Assembly (NCBI RefSeq): GCF_030705605.1
Contig: NZ_JAPCKK010000016.1
Coordinates: 868,001 to 932,000, forward strand
DNA from: Paenibacillus zeirhizosphaerae
GTDB lineage: Bacteria > Bacillota > Bacilli > Paenibacillales > Paenibacillaceae
Length of the DNA stretch: 64,000 nucleotides
Reading direction: 5' to 3'
In this document: positions 40,799 to 50,616 of the stretch, piece by piece
Numbering within the stretch: position 1 is the first letter of the stretch
Layout of the letters: every line of letters starts with the position of its first letter
Made by a program: the position numbers and the translations under genes
Notes under the pieces: generated by a model
What the model saw: the letters and a program-made list of their open reading frames with translations, nothing else
What the model was told of the DNA's origin: nothing
The model's database searches: none

Positions 40799-41511
40799 CT
40801 TCTTTTTCTGTTTACCACTAATTTGTAGCCAACACCGCGAATGGAGTCGATATGGACGGATTCCGGCTCCAACTCAAGCTTCTTGCGTAATGAGCTGACA
40901 TGAACATCCACCGTTCGCTGCCCACCGATATAATCAAAGCCCCATACGGCATTCATCAGATCGTCTCTCGTCAGCACAACCCCAGGCTTTCTGGCCAGGT
41001 ACAGAAGCACCTCGAATTCCTTCGGTCTGAGGCTGATCGACTGTCCGCCCAGAATAACCTCATATTTTTCAGGATAAATCTCCAGCTCACCCAGTACGAT
41101 TCTGGAAGCGTCATTCTGATCGGGAAGCACGCCTTCATCTCCGCCCAGCGAGCGACGCAGTACGGCATCCACACGGGCGAGCAGCTCGGATACTCCAAAA
41201 GGCTTGGTAATATAATCATCCGCTCCGGATTTTAGTCCCTGCACCACTTCAGCTTCCCCGTTTTTGGCGGTCAGAATAATGATGGGTGTCGCCAACCCTT
41301 GCGCGCGGAGTTTGTTCAGAATGTCAAGGCCGTTCATGCCAGGCAGCATCAAATCCAGCAAAATTAAATCAAAGGATTCTCTTGAGGCTTTCTCAAATCC
41401 GGCGGTCCCGTGATCCTCCGCCTCCACCTCATAACCTTCCTGTATCAGATTGTAAGAAAGCAGCCTGGCCAGTGTAGGCTCGTCTTCGATAACCAACAGA
41501 CGTTGTGCCAT
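40780..41511 (-). CDS. phoP: Phosphate response regulator PhoP
   Basis: A 243-aa OmpR/PhoB-family regulator that activates phosphate-starvation genes. Receiver: phospho-acceptor in ILLDLMLPGMNG (about D53), acidic pocket IEDEPTLARL, conserved lysine in ITKPFG. C-terminal winged helix: LRPKEFEVLLYLARKPGVVL and QRTVDVHVSSLRKKLEL. I chose ATG at 41509-41511 because the GGGGGT site suits it; ATG at 41526 has its site touching the codon. phoR starts 112 bases beyond on the same strand. The end overlaps the terminator. Confidence 0.94.
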   Translation of the reverse strand: MAQRLLVIEDEPTLARLLSYNLIQEGYEVEAEDHGTAGFEKASRESFDLILLDLMLPGMNGLDILNKLRAQGLATPIIILTAKNGEAEVVQGLKSGADDYITKPFGVSELLARVDAVLRRSLGGDEGVLPDQNDASRIVLGELEIYPEKYEVILGGQSISLRPKEFEVLLYLARKPGVVLTRDDLMNAVWGFDYIGGQRTVDVHVSSLRKKLELEPESVHIDSIRGVGYKLVVNRKRSPQHLV

Positions 41512-41623
41512 GATAGTAACCCCCATCTCCCGTTACACATTGATTTGAATGAATGCAATAACGCATGTATGTCTGACTCGAACCTTATTTTATCACGGCA
41601 TTGTTAACGGCGTGTAAAAAACG

Positions 41624-43432
41624 TCAGGATTGATCCTCATCCTGCTGCAGCAGCGGCAGTTCAACCTTAAACGTCGTGCCCAGACCCAGCTCACTATCCA
41701 CTGTGACAGTTCCGTGATGAAGCTCAACCAGATGCTTGACGATCGACAGCCCCAGTCCGGTTCCGCCCGAGTTGCGGGATCTTCCTTTATCCACACGATA
41801 AAATCTTTCAAAAATACGCGGCAAATCCTTCTTCGGAATGCCGATACCGGTATCGATGACGCTAAACACCACTCTCTCCGGCTCACCATCCTGCAGCAGA
41901 GCCTTCACCTTCAGCTTTACGATGCCGCCTTCCTGGGTGTAGTTGATCCCGTTGGAGATCAGATTCAGGAATATTTGCTTCAGCTTGTCCTCGTCCGCTT
42001 CAATGAACAGTTCCTCGGGAACATCCATTTGCAGACTGATGTGCTTCTTCTCCGCTACTCTGGCCAGCGTGCCGTTAAGCATATCGAAGAATGAGGACAG
42101 ATGAACAGGCTCGCATTCCAGCGGGGAACGTTTGGATTCGATTTTAGAAAGCTCAAGGATATCTCCGATCAACCGGTTCAGACGTTCACTCTCATCGTAA
42201 ATGATCTGCAGAAACGACCGGGCTGTCTCCTCATCCTTCACTCCACCTCCAAGCAGCGTTTCAGCAAAGCCTTTTACCGCCGCAATCGGTGTTTTTAACT
42301 CATGAGACACGTTGGCTACAAACTCGCTGCGCATATTCTCCAGCCGGCGGATCGCGGTAACGTCCTGTAGCAGAAAAAGCATGCCGCGGTAGCTGGCTTC
42401 ATCCTGCATCGGAACACCGTCCAGCAGTATGAGATGTTCCCCCGGATTGAACACGCTAACCTCCTCGTGCATCCGTTCTCGGTTCTGTATACTGTTCTCG
42501 ACCAGCTTGGTCAGCTCATAATGCTGCTTAAGCTCATAGTAGGGTTTACCCGTTACTCGACTGCTGCTGATCCCAAGCATTCGTTCCGTCTCACGGTTCA
42601 CCAGCGCAATCTTGCCGTTGGCATCAATCATCAGAATGCCGCCTGTCATATTGCTCATGACCCGCTGCAGCAAATCCTCGTTATCACGGATCGTTTTCAT
42701 CTGCATCTGCAAGCTGTCGGCCATACCGTTAATGGCAGCAGCCAGTTGTCCCACCTCGTCATTGCGCTGCAGCGCAACCCTGGCATCATAATCAAGTTTG
42801 GAGATGCGATTGGCTACCTTCGTAATATGCTCCAGCGGTGAGGTCAGATTGCTGGCGATACGGTAGCTAATCACGGAAGCAATCAGAAACAGCAGCACCA
42901 GCCCAATAATCATCGCCATCCAGGCACGGTGCATGCCTTCATCAACAGCCTGCAGACTCATAGAAACACGTATGTATCCGTCAAACCCGCTTTCCGATTT
43001 TACCGGCTCTGCCACATATAACATATTCTGTTTCAAGGTGTCGCTGTAACGAATAGCACTGCCGACGCCATCTTCTTCGGCCTGCCGGATTTCATCCCGC
43101 AGCGCATGATTGTCCATTTTACGGACATCCATTTCCGAATCTCCTATGACGGTTCCTTCCTTATTGATGAAAGTGATGCGGGAATTGATCACGTCTGATA
43201 GTTCCTTCGCCTTTTCCGTATAATAAGCCGTATATTGCTCGGTTGATTCACTGCTTATGCTATGAAAGTCAAAAGTGCTGCGTAAGAGGTTTATTTCCCG
43301 GGCCATATTTTCCTCCAACGCTCGGATATGCGATTCTTTGAAGATTTGTCCCATCGTCAGGCCTGCCGCAATCACAGAAATAGCGATCAGCGTCAAGATA
43401 ATGGCGGTCAATCGAAAACGAAATGATTTCAT
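41624..43432 (-). CDS. phoR: Phosphate-sensing histidine kinase PhoR
   Basis: A 602-aa kinase. The start at ATG 43430-43432 has GAGGGAGAG upstream; a longer frame to 43606 would read through a terminator hairpin. Helices at about 5-28 and 175-195 flank an extracellular Cache-like domain. Then follow HAMP, PAS (about residues 260-370) and a HisKA H-box NVSHELKTPIAAVKGFAETL, the HATPase N-box LISNGINYTQEGG, and G-box DTGIGIPKKDLPRIFERFYR and GTGLGLSIVKHLV. It phosphorylates PhoP under phosphate limitation and receives PhoU input. Confidence 0.94.
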   Translation of the reverse strand: MKSFRFRLTAIILTLIAISVIAAGLTMGQIFKESHIRALEENMAREINLLRSTFDFHSISSESTEQYTAYYTEKAKELSDVINSRITFINKEGTVIGDSEMDVRKMDNHALRDEIRQAEEDGVGSAIRYSDTLKQNMLYVAEPVKSESGFDGYIRVSMSLQAVDEGMHRAWMAMIIGLVLLFLIASVISYRIASNLTSPLEHITKVANRISKLDYDARVALQRNDEVGQLAAAINGMADSLQMQMKTIRDNEDLLQRVMSNMTGGILMIDANGKIALVNRETERMLGISSSRVTGKPYYELKQHYELTKLVENSIQNRERMHEEVSVFNPGEHLILLDGVPMQDEASYRGMLFLLQDVTAIRRLENMRSEFVANVSHELKTPIAAVKGFAETLLGGGVKDEETARSFLQIIYDESERLNRLIGDILELSKIESKRSPLECEPVHLSSFFDMLNGTLARVAEKKHISLQMDVPEELFIEADEDKLKQIFLNLISNGINYTQEGGIVKLKVKALLQDGEPERVVFSVIDTGIGIPKKDLPRIFERFYRVDKGRSRNSGGTGLGLSIVKHLVELHHGTVTVDSELGLGTTFKVELPLLQQDEDQS

Positions 43433-43557
43433 AAGCTCTCCCTCAGCAGCATGGTACGTGCGTTTTTTAAAGCCTATTTTACCGTAATGGCTAGCCCCCT
43501 TCCATACTGCACCATTAACGGAGTGTAAAATTTGATCTATTTTTTCGTCATAGAACA

Positions 43558-43609
43558 TAATGAAGGACCGTCCTCTGTCTGATCGCTTAGAGAAACGGTC
43601 CTTCATTAT
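43558..43609 (-). terminator. Terminator of the SDR gene
   Basis: AATGAAGGACCGT pairs with ACGGTCCTTCATT, a 13-bp stem, 45 bases beyond the SDR stop and before phoR. It shows that phoR has its own promoter below it. Confidence 0.85.
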
Positions 43610-43651
43610 TGAGTTTAGTTCACCTTCAACATAACCTGATTCCTTAGTGAA

Positions 43652-44521
43652 TCATCCGTTTACTACCTCTCCGCCGTTAACGTGAATGACCTGACCGCTG
43701 ACATAGGAGGAATCCGATGAGGCCAGATACACATAAGCCGGAGCCAGTTCTTCGGGCTGCCCAGGACGCTTCATCGGCTGTGTAGCTCCGAACTGGCTTA
43801 CCTGCTTCGCATCAAAGGTTGATGGAATAAGCGGAGTCCAGATCGGTCCCGGTGCAACCGCATTAACACGGATTCCCTTCTCGGCCAAATTCATGGACAA
43901 CGAGCGGGTAAAGGCGGTAATGGCCCCTTTAGTCGATGAGTAATCAAGCAATTGCGGGCTGCCTCTGTATGCTGTGATCGAGGTTGTATTGATAATTGTG
44001 CTGCCCTGCTTCAGTAAAGGCATGGCAGCCTTTGTAAGGAAAAACATCCCGAAAATGTTAGTTCGGAACGTCCGCTCCAGTTGCTCGGCAGTAATGTCTT
44101 CAATGGACTGCTGCGGATGCTGTTCGGCGGCGTTGTTCACCAAGATATCCAATTTCCCCAAATTCTCCACCGTTTCTTGCACAACTTTCTTAGCAAATTG
44201 CTCGTCACCTATATCACCAGCAATCAGCACGCATTTGCGTCCCTCCTGCTCGACCTGACGCTTGGTCTCCTCTGCGTCACTATGTTCGCTCAAGTACACA
44301 ATGGCTACATCTGCGCCTTCTTTTGCATAGGTTACAGCTACCGCACGGCCAATCCCGCTGTCACCCCCCGTAATAAGAGCTACCTTACCGGTCAATTTTC
44401 CAGCAGGTTTATAGGCCGGCGTCTCGAACTCCGGTTGCGGAGTCATTTGGGATTCAATCCCTGGACGCTGGTTCTGGTGCTGTGGTGGCAATGTCTGTTG
44501 ATTGCTTGGCTGTGTGGACAT
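43652..44521 (-). CDS. SDR-family oxidoreductase (YhdF/YhxC type)
   Basis: A 289-aa short-chain dehydrogenase. The Rossmann glycine motif GGDSGIGRAVAV is near residue 55, NNAAEQHPQQ the NNAG-type, serine in TTSITAYRG and the catalytic YSSTKGAI (Y-x3-K) near residue 190. An N-terminal ~35-residue Gln/Pro-rich leader (PSNQQTLPPQHQNQRPGIES) is typical for the YhdF/YhxC subfamily, often tied to general stress regulons. The gene is monocistronic with its own terminator. The substrate is unknown. Confidence 0.9.
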   Translation of the reverse strand: MSTQPSNQQTLPPQHQNQRPGIESQMTPQPEFETPAYKPAGKLTGKVALITGGDSGIGRAVAVTYAKEGADVAIVYLSEHSDAEETKRQVEQEGRKCVLIAGDIGDEQFAKKVVQETVENLGKLDILVNNAAEQHPQQSIEDITAEQLERTFRTNIFGMFFLTKAAMPLLKQGSTIINTTSITAYRGSPQLLDYSSTKGAITAFTRSLSMNLAEKGIRVNAVAPGPIWTPLIPSTFDAKQVSQFGATQPMKRPGQPEELAPAYVYLASSDSSYVSGQVIHVNGGEVVNG

Positions 44522-44838
44522 GCTTCATTCTCCTTTCGTAAAGCCAGAATGATGAAATCTTCCCATAGGATGCACATAACTGTTTAGATTAACACCTCGC
44601 GACACTGTACTTTTACCACACTCCGGCCGGACTTAAACACGTTGATCTGGAGCTCCCACTTTATGCTGTACGGAGACGCTCCAAGAACGAAGCATTCCTG
44701 CAATCGCTGTTGACCCTCCGGGCCAAAGGCGAACGTTTCGTTTTTCCGAAATCGCTTTGTTCTCTCCGCTGCTGCGTGCATCTCCCTCCCTATATAAGAA
44801 AAACGTCTATCGTTATGACCGAAAATCTCGCCACAACA
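44522..44838. other. Gene-poor stretch upstream of the SDR gene
   Basis: It must contain the SDR promoter. A 65-codon minus-strand frame (44584-44781) has a GGGAGGGAG directly abutting its ATG, too close for a good start, and its product resembles nothing I know. I see no RNA gene. Confidence 0.4.
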
Positions 44839-44892
44839 TAAAAAGAGCGAGTGCTAGTGGGAAACTGACCACCGCTATCTCGCTCTTTTCAC
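44839..44892 (-). terminator. Terminator after the four-helix membrane gene
   Basis: On the minus strand AAAAGAGCGAG and CTCGCTCTTTT form an 11-bp stem whose outer bases supply a T tract. It lies about 65 bases after the stop at 44958. Confidence 0.75.
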
Positions 44893-44957
44893 TCAAACAT
44901 GTAACTTTCGAATACCCTTATCATCCTATCCCAAAACTATGCGGCTCTCCCAAGACA

Positions 44958-45377
44958 TTAAACGATCCCGTTGTATACCATGAAGAACAGCATCAGCAGC
45001 ACACTGATAGCAAGCAGAGCGCTGAAGGTTCTGAGCTTGGCCTTCTGGGCGGAAATGTCATTTCCTTTGCTAAGGCCCTCTATCGCAAGACGCAGCGGCT
45101 TGCCCATCATTCCGCCCAGAGCGGCAATAATCAGGAGCAGCAGAATTACGATGATCATCCATGCCAGCGAATAGTCTCCTCCCATCAGCATATACCCGCC
45201 AGTCAGCAGTTGGATAATCAGCGCATACTGCGCAAACCGGTTCAGCGTCCGCACGGTGCTGACAGCTCCTTCCTGTGCCGGCGCAGACAAGCTATCGAGC
45301 TTTCCGACCACTAAAGGCAGCAGCAAATAAAACCCCATGGCCACAGCCCCGATCATATGCAGCAAATATACCACCAT
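44958..45377 (-). CDS. Small four-helix membrane protein
   Basis: A 139-aa protein with four hydrophobic segments: about 3-25, 50-70, 72-92 and 117-136. The motif HMIGAVAMGFYLLLP is at the N-terminus and GGMMGKPLRLAIEGL follows helix 3. A histidine and tyrosines in the helices recall DUF2269/CopD-like heme-binding membrane proteins, without proof. I chose ATG at 45375-45377 since GGGAGG (45383-45388) would be inside the longer GTG form. It has its own terminator. Function unknown. Confidence 0.75.
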   Translation of the reverse strand: MVVYLLHMIGAVAMGFYLLLPLVVGKLDSLSAPAQEGAVSTVRTLNRFAQYALIIQLLTGGYMLMGGDYSLAWMIIVILLLLIIAALGGMMGKPLRLAIEGLSKGNDISAQKAKLRTFSALLAISVLLMLFFMVYNGIV

Positions 45378-45542
45378 AAAATAACCTCCCACTATTAATT
45401 CGTTTCGTTGATATGTAAGGTCTCACGCTCTATTAACCTCAAACGTATACTATTATACCGGGAAGAAAGCATGAATCTCAATCTGCAAAAAAAGAATCCT
45501 CCCAAATAGAGAGGATTCCTGCTATATAACGTTCCCATTTGA

Positions 45543-46484
45543 TTATAATGAAACGACTTTAATCACATTACGCACGGATTCGGCCGATTTATCGAGCGCT
45601 GCTTTTTCTTCCGCAGTCAGCTCAAGCTCGAACACCTTCTCGATACCGCTGCCGCCCAGAAGGGCCGGTACGCCGAGGAATAGATCCTCGTATCCGTACT
45701 CGCCTTCCAAATAAGCGATCACCGGAATAATCCGCTTTTTGTCCTTCAGAATCGCTTCGGTCATCTGCACAAGGGACGCTGCCGGCGCATAATATGCACT
45801 GCCGTTGCCCAGCAGGTTGACGATCTCTCCACCACCGACGCGTGTGCGCTGCACAATGGCTTCAATACGATCTGCCGGAATCAGCGTATCGATAGGAATG
45901 CCGCCAACGCTGGAATAACGGACAAGGGGCACCATATCGTCACCGTGGCCACCTAATACAAAGCCTCGCACATCCTCTACCGAAACATTAAGCTCCTGTG
46001 CGATGAACGTGCAGTAACGTGCCGTATCGAGCACACCAGATTGACCGATCACCCGGCTCTTGGGGAAGCCGAGTGTCTGATACGCCGTGTAGGTCATCGC
46101 GTCAACAGGATTGCTAAGAATGATGACAATGGCGTCCGGACAGTGATTCTTCACGTTCTCGCATACCGATTTCACAATGCCTGCATTGGTATTGACAAGA
46201 TCGTCGCGGCTCATGCCTGGTTTACGGGCAACACCGGCGGTGATGATGACAATATCCGAACCGGCCGTGTCCGCATAATCGGAGGTTCCGACAATATTGC
46301 TGTCAAACCCTTGCACGGGGCTGGCTTCCAGCATGTCCAGAGCTTTGCCCTTCGTCGGGTTCTCCAGTTGCGGGATATCTACCAGGACGACATCGCCCAG
46401 TTCTTTTTGCGCAAGCATCAATGCGGTCGTTGCACCGGTAAAACCGGCCCCGACAACAGTAATTTTGTTACGTTTGATGGCCAC
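45543..46484 (-). CDS. mdh: Malate dehydrogenase
   Basis: NAD-dependent oxidation of malate to oxaloacetate, TCA cycle. The start is GTG at 46482-46484 with GGAGGTG 5 bases before; this gives 313 aa, the normal Bacillus length, and avoids an extension into icd. NAD site [19 protein letters not shown]; substrate arginines around [30 protein letters not shown]; the catalytic histidine in [17 protein letters not shown]. It lies 11 bases after icd as the last gene of citZ-icd-mdh. Confidence 0.96.
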   Translation of the reverse strand: MAIKRNKITVVGAGFTGATTALMLAQKELGDVVLVDIPQLENPTKGKALDMLEASPVQGFDSNIVGTSDYADTAGSDIVIITAGVARKPGMSRDDLVNTNAGIVKSVCENVKNHCPDAIVIILSNPVDAMTYTAYQTLGFPKSRVIGQSGVLDTARYCTFIAQELNVSVEDVRGFVLGGHGDDMVPLVRYSSVGGIPIDTLIPADRIEAIVQRTRVGGGEIVNLLGNGSAYYAPAASLVQMTEAILKDKKRIIPVIAYLEGEYGYEDLFLGVPALLGGSGIEKVFELELTAEEKAALDKSAESVRNVIKVVSL

Positions 46485-46494
46485 GGTACACCTC

Positions 46495-47787
46495 CTACAT
46501 ATTGCTGATGATTTGGTCGGCAAACTCAGAGCATTTTACCTGCGTGGCCCCTTCCATCAGACGGGCAAAGTCATACGTAACCGTTTTATTATTAATCGAA
46601 GTTTCCATGCCTTTGTAAATGAGGTCAGCAGCTTCCTGCCAGCCGAGATGCTCAAGCATCATAACGCCTGAGAGAATTACGGAGCCTGGATTCACAACAT
46701 CCTGGTCCGCATACTTCGGAGCTGTTCCATGCGTTGCTTCAAAAATAGCATGACCTGTCACATAGTTGATGTTGGCGCCTGGAGCGATACCGATCCCGCC
46801 TACCTGCGCAGCCAGCGCATCAGACAGATAATCACCGTTCAGGTTCAGCGTAGCGATGACATCAAATTCAGCCGGACGTGTTAATACCTGCTGCAGGGCG
46901 ATGTCGGCAATAGCATCCTTGATGATGATTTTACCTGCATCTTCAGCCGCCTTCTGAGCTGCGTTAGCCGCATCGGTGCCGTCTTTTTCCTTGATGATGT
47001 CGTACTGGGCCCAAGTGAATACTTTATCGCCAAATTCCTGCTCAGCCACTTCATAACCCCAGTTTTTGAATGCACCTTCGGTAAATTTCATGATATTACC
47101 TTTATGGACAAGCGTTACACTCTTGCGGTTATGCTTGATGGCATACTCCACAGCCGCACGTACCAGACGCTTGGAGCCTTCGGAGGAAACCGGCTTGATC
47201 CCGATGCCTGATGTTTCCGGGAAGCGGATTTTATTGGCTCCCATTTGCTCCTGCAGGAATTGAATGACCTTCTTCACTTCCTCAGAGCCTTCCTGATATT
47301 CGATGCCGGCATAGATATCCTCCGTATTTTCACGGAAAATAACCATATCCACCAAGTCAGGACGTTTAACTGGAGAAGGAACACCGTCGAAATAGCGCAC
47401 CGGACGAAGGCAGACATACAAATCCAGCTCCTGACGCAAAGCAACGTTCAGAGAACGGATACCGCCGCCGATCGGAGTAGTAAGAGGGCCTTTGATCGCT
47501 ACGATGTATTCGCGGATCGCTTCGAGCGTATCGTTCGGAAGCCATTCCTCGTATGTATTGAAAGCCTTCTCTCCCGCAAACACCTCATACCACGCGATTT
47601 TCTTCGAACCGCCGTATGCTTTCTCTACAGCAGCGTCAAGTACCCGCTTGGAAGCTTTCCAGATATCGCGGCCTGTACCGTCACCTTCAATGAATGGGAT
47701 GACCGGATTATTAGGCACCTGCAGTTTTCCGTTATCGATTGTGATTTTTTCGCCTTCTGTAGGGAGATCAAACTTTTCCAATTTCAT
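46495..47787 (-). CDS. icd: Isocitrate dehydrogenase (NADP)
   Basis: Oxidative decarboxylation of isocitrate to 2-oxoglutarate. 430 aa, the E. coli/B. subtilis dimeric type. Recognisable segments are [20 protein letters not shown] at the start, [20 protein letters not shown], the phosphorylatable-serine/substrate loop ([20 protein letters not shown]), [13 protein letters not shown], and [20 protein letters not shown] (metal-binding aspartates). GGAGGAACTGG is the ribosome site. Between citZ and icd, 142 bases show no terminator, so an operon is likely. Confidence 0.96.
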   Translation of the reverse strand: MKLEKFDLPTEGEKITIDNGKLQVPNNPVIPFIEGDGTGRDIWKASKRVLDAAVEKAYGGSKKIAWYEVFAGEKAFNTYEEWLPNDTLEAIREYIVAIKGPLTTPIGGGIRSLNVALRQELDLYVCLRPVRYFDGVPSPVKRPDLVDMVIFRENTEDIYAGIEYQEGSEEVKKVIQFLQEQMGANKIRFPETSGIGIKPVSSEGSKRLVRAAVEYAIKHNRKSVTLVHKGNIMKFTEGAFKNWGYEVAEQEFGDKVFTWAQYDIIKEKDGTDAANAAQKAAEDAGKIIIKDAIADIALQQVLTRPAEFDVIATLNLNGDYLSDALAAQVGGIGIAPGANINYVTGHAIFEATHGTAPKYADQDVVNPGSVILSGVMMLEHLGWQEAADLIYKGMETSINNKTVTYDFARLMEGATQVKCSEFADQIISNM

Positions 47788-47929
47788 GAGTTCCAGTTCC
47801 TCCTTGTATGGTTAATGGTTCGTCCCTGCCTGGCCAATGGAACTGCCGGCATGGAGGGGAGAAAGGGTGATTTCTATCATTGCCACTTGCTCCCCCTGCT
47901 TTTCTATTGTACATGATTTTCCTAGGATG

Positions 47930-49042
47930 TCACCGCAGTTCAGGGGAAACGTATTTCTGATTCGTCGGCCCAGTGTATTCCGCACGAGGCCGGATGATCC
48001 GGTTATCTTCATATTGCTCCAGAATATGCGCGGTCCATCCCGATACGCGGCTAACGGCAAAGATCGGCGTGAACAGCTCACGTTTGATACCGAGCTGAGT
48101 GTAGACGGATGCGGAATAGAAGTCCACATTCGGCTTCAGACCTTTCTGGGAAGTGACAAGCTCCTCAATACGAACAGACATGTCATACAGCTTCGTATCC
48201 CCATTCCGTTCGCCGAGCTCGCGTGACATCTTTTGCAGATGCTTTGCACGCGGATCGCCATTTTTATACACCCGATGCCCGAAGCCCATAATTTTATCGC
48301 GGTTGGCAAGCTTCTGCTGGATGAATGGCTCCACGTTATCAAGTGAACCAATCTCGTCCAGCATTTTGGCGACCGCTTCGTTGGCTCCTCCGTGCAGTGG
48401 CCCCTTGAGCGCTCCTACAGCGGATGTGATGCCGGAGTAAATATCCGATAAGGTAGCCACGGTAACACGGGCAGCAAACGTTGAAGCGTTCAGCTCATGG
48501 TCCGCATGAAGCACCAGCGCCTGGTCCATAGCTTTGACAGCCGTTTCAGACGGCGCCTTCCCGTCCATCATATAAAGGAAGTTTTCTGCGATGGAAGCGC
48601 CTTCTTTTGGCTGCACCGGTTCTAATCCGTCACGTAGACGGGAAATCGCCGCTACAATGGTAGGTAGCTGGGCCTGCAGCTTCATTGTTTTGATTTCATT
48701 GGCTTCACGAGACATATCGTCCGCTTGGTTGTCAAAAAGGGCCAGAGCCGACACTGCGGAACGGAGCGCTGCCATGGTGTTCATGTCTTTAGGATACAGC
48801 TTCATTTGCGAGATGAGCTCATCGGGAATCGGGGCATATCTGCTCAGTTGCGCCTGCAGTTCGCTTAACTGGGACGAACTCGGCAGCTTACCAAACCACA
48901 GCAAGTAAGCAACTTCTTCAAAAGAAGCGTTAACGGCCAAATCATCAATATTATAGCCACGGTAAGTGAGGACGCCGTCTACAATCGAGCTAATGGAAGA
49001 AGTCGTGGCAACGATTCCCTCCAGACCTTTAGTCGCTGTCAT
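47930..49042 (-). CDS. citZ: Citrate synthase
   Basis: Condenses oxaloacetate with acetyl-CoA. 370 aa, the Gram-positive dimeric type. Histidines and aspartate of the active site: LHADHELNASTFAARV, MGFGHRVYKNGDPRAKHL, and NVDFYSASVYTQLGI. A typical N-terminus is KGLEGIVATTSSISSIVDG followed by LTYRGYNIDDLA. First gene of citZ-icd-mdh. A TTCACA/TATAGT promoter and a cre-like site lie upstream, consistent with carbon repression of this operon in Bacilli. Confidence 0.96.
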   Translation of the reverse strand: MTATKGLEGIVATTSSISSIVDGVLTYRGYNIDDLAVNASFEEVAYLLWFGKLPSSSQLSELQAQLSRYAPIPDELISQMKLYPKDMNTMAALRSAVSALALFDNQADDMSREANEIKTMKLQAQLPTIVAAISRLRDGLEPVQPKEGASIAENFLYMMDGKAPSETAVKAMDQALVLHADHELNASTFAARVTVATLSDIYSGITSAVGALKGPLHGGANEAVAKMLDEIGSLDNVEPFIQQKLANRDKIMGFGHRVYKNGDPRAKHLQKMSRELGERNGDTKLYDMSVRIEELVTSQKGLKPNVDFYSASVYTQLGIKRELFTPIFAVSRVSGWTAHILEQYEDNRIIRPRAEYTGPTNQKYVSPELR

Positions 49043-49088
49043 ATTACATCTCTCCTTTGTCTAAAAGCTTTGTAAAGGACTTGCAAAA

Positions 49089-49102
49089 TGAAAACAGTTT
49101 CA
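49089..49102. promoter_or_regulatory. cre-like site in the citZ leader
   Basis: TGAAAACAGTTTCA (on the minus strand TGAAACTGTTTTCA) differs from the cre consensus only by T for C at the central CG. It lies between the predicted citZ promoter and the start codon. citZ repression by CcpA is known in B. subtilis. Confidence 0.5.
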
Positions 49103-49170
49103 AAACTAAAGATGAAATGGGGAAGCCTTAAAATGTTAACGTCTTATGTCAATAATTTTTATCTCCTATC

Positions 49171-49199
49171 ACTATACTGGATTTTGTCGGTTATGTGAA
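49171..49199 (-). promoter_or_regulatory. Predicted sigma-A promoter of citZ
   Basis: On the minus strand TTCACA (49194-49199), 17 bases, TATAGT (49171-49176). A long (about 120-base) leader to the ATG would carry the cre-like site. The rest of 49043-49419, a 377-base gene-free stretch between citZ and the divergent ytvI, shows no further element except the ytvI ribosome site. Confidence 0.6.
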
Positions 49200-49419
49200 C
49201 ATCGATAAGCTAATCTGCTGCATTCAAATATTTTATCACTCCTATAAACATTTTTTGAAACCCCTTTCATTTCATAGTTTTTCTAAGTTTGTACCATATT
49301 CTCCTCATGGCTTGCATACAAATATACTTCCATGATTCGGTATTTCCCAGACGACATAAGAAAGATTGAAGCAACCTGGCGGGGGGTAATGAATTACAAA
49401 CAAAAAGGAGAAGTAGAAG

Positions 49420-50538
49420 GTGAACCGACTTATACTAAAACGTATTTCACGCGCTCTATGGGTCGCCATTGTTATCGTTTTGTTCATTCTGGTCGTATAC
49501 TGGCTCTTCCCGCTCATGTATCCGTTCCTGCTGGCGTGGCTGGTGGCTTACGTGATGAATCCGCTCGTGCTGTTTCTTCAAAAAAAGGCCAAGCTCCCCC
49601 ACTGGCTGGCAGTTACCCTGTCGCTGTTCGTCTACCTCGGGGCCATCCTGCTGGTGCTGTCCGCTGCGGTCACACGCTTAGTGAAGGAACTTATTAAGCT
49701 GACGAAAACCTTTGATATTCACATTGAAAATTTCAAAAATCTGTTTGTAGCCTGGACACAGAGCGATGTCATTCAAAATATTGTCCTGGAAATTAATAAG
49801 TTCATCCGCGAAAATCCTGATTATCAACAGACCATCAATAACAATATTGATAAAACGACACAAAGCGTCAGCAGCGCCGTTACCGATCTGGTTAATCGCT
49901 TTTTCAACGGGATTCTGAATTTTCTGACCGCTCTGCCGAATATGGGGGCCGTCCTGATGGTCATTGTGCTGGCTGCTTTTTTCATCAGCAAAAACTGGGA
50001 ACGGCATGGAAGAACCTTCTCCGGCCTTGTCCCGGTCAATCTGCGTAAACCCATGGCCGACATTTGGAGAGACCTGCGCAAAGCTCTATTCGGCTATTTG
50101 CAGGCACAATTTATCATGATTTCCATAACCACGGTCATTGTCATCATTGGGCTCATCATTTTGCGGGTGGATTCCGCCTTTACGATCGGACTGGTGATCG
50201 GGCTTGTCGACTTGCTGCCTTACCTTGGCGTAGGCATCATCATGATTCCATGGGCCCTTTATGCGTTTATGTCGGATGATTTAACGCTTGGGATCGGACT
50301 CTCCATTCTTTACACTATCATCCTCATTGCACGCCAAATCACCGAGCCTAAGGTACTGGCCAGCAGTGTCGGACTTGATCCGCTTGCCACCCTGATCGGC
50401 ATGTTCGTTGGGCTTAAGCTGTTTGGCGTACTGGGACTTATTATTGGCCCCGTCTCCCTCGTCGTGCTGGATGCGTTCAATCGTGCCAACGTGCTGCGTG
50501 ATCTGCGCAATTACATTCTCGCCGGCAGAATAAGGTAG
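49420..50538 (+). CDS. ytvI: Sporulation integral membrane protein YtvI (AI-2E transporter family)
   Basis: A 372-aa protein of the UPF0118/AI-2E exporter family, YtvI subgroup. Seven to eight hydrophobic segments are visible: 14-32, 35-52, 62-86, 155-180, 215-250, 255-280, 285-300, 310-345. Conserved motifs are YPFLLAWLVAYVMNPLV near the start, and IGLVDLLPYLGVGIIMIPW and ITEPKVLASSVGLDPLATLI near the end. GTG start with AAAGGAG (49404-49410). In Bacillus ytvI neighbours ytwI/fxsA and pyk, as here. The substrate is unknown. Confidence 0.9.
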   Translation: MNRLILKRISRALWVAIVIVLFILVVYWLFPLMYPFLLAWLVAYVMNPLVLFLQKKAKLPHWLAVTLSLFVYLGAILLVLSAAVTRLVKELIKLTKTFDIHIENFKNLFVAWTQSDVIQNIVLEINKFIRENPDYQQTINNNIDKTTQSVSSAVTDLVNRFFNGILNFLTALPNMGAVLMVIVLAAFFISKNWERHGRTFSGLVPVNLRKPMADIWRDLRKALFGYLQAQFIMISITTVIVIIGLIILRVDSAFTIGLVIGLVDLLPYLGVGIIMIPWALYAFMSDDLTLGIGLSILYTIILIARQITEPKVLASSVGLDPLATLIGMFVGLKLFGVLGLIIGPVSLVVLDAFNRANVLRDLRNYILAGRIR

Positions 50539-50564
50539 CATCCTCCACCACCGATGAAGCAACA

Positions 50565-50616
50565 AAAAACGGCGGCATTACGTCAAAACCGCCTGAACGT
50601 AATGCTGCCGTTTTTC
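50565..50616. terminator. Bidirectional terminator between ytvI and fxsA
   Basis: AAAAACGGCGGCATTACGT pairs with ACGTAATGCTGCCGTTTTT (one mismatch), with A and T tracts on the sides. The fxsA stop codon lies inside it. Confidence 0.85.

Noticed and set aside
43433-43606. 58-residue N-terminal extension of PhoR
   Set aside because: It would be encoded across the SDR terminator hairpin and has no ribosome site; the ATG at 43432 has a good one.
44584-44781. 65-aa minus-strand ORF
   Set aside because: Ribosome-site-like GGGAGGGAG abuts the ATG with no spacing, no family resemblance, no clear terminator.
46485-46523. 13-residue N-terminal extension of Mdh
   Set aside because: It starts inside icd; the GTG at 46484 with GGAGGTG gives the standard 313-aa Mdh.
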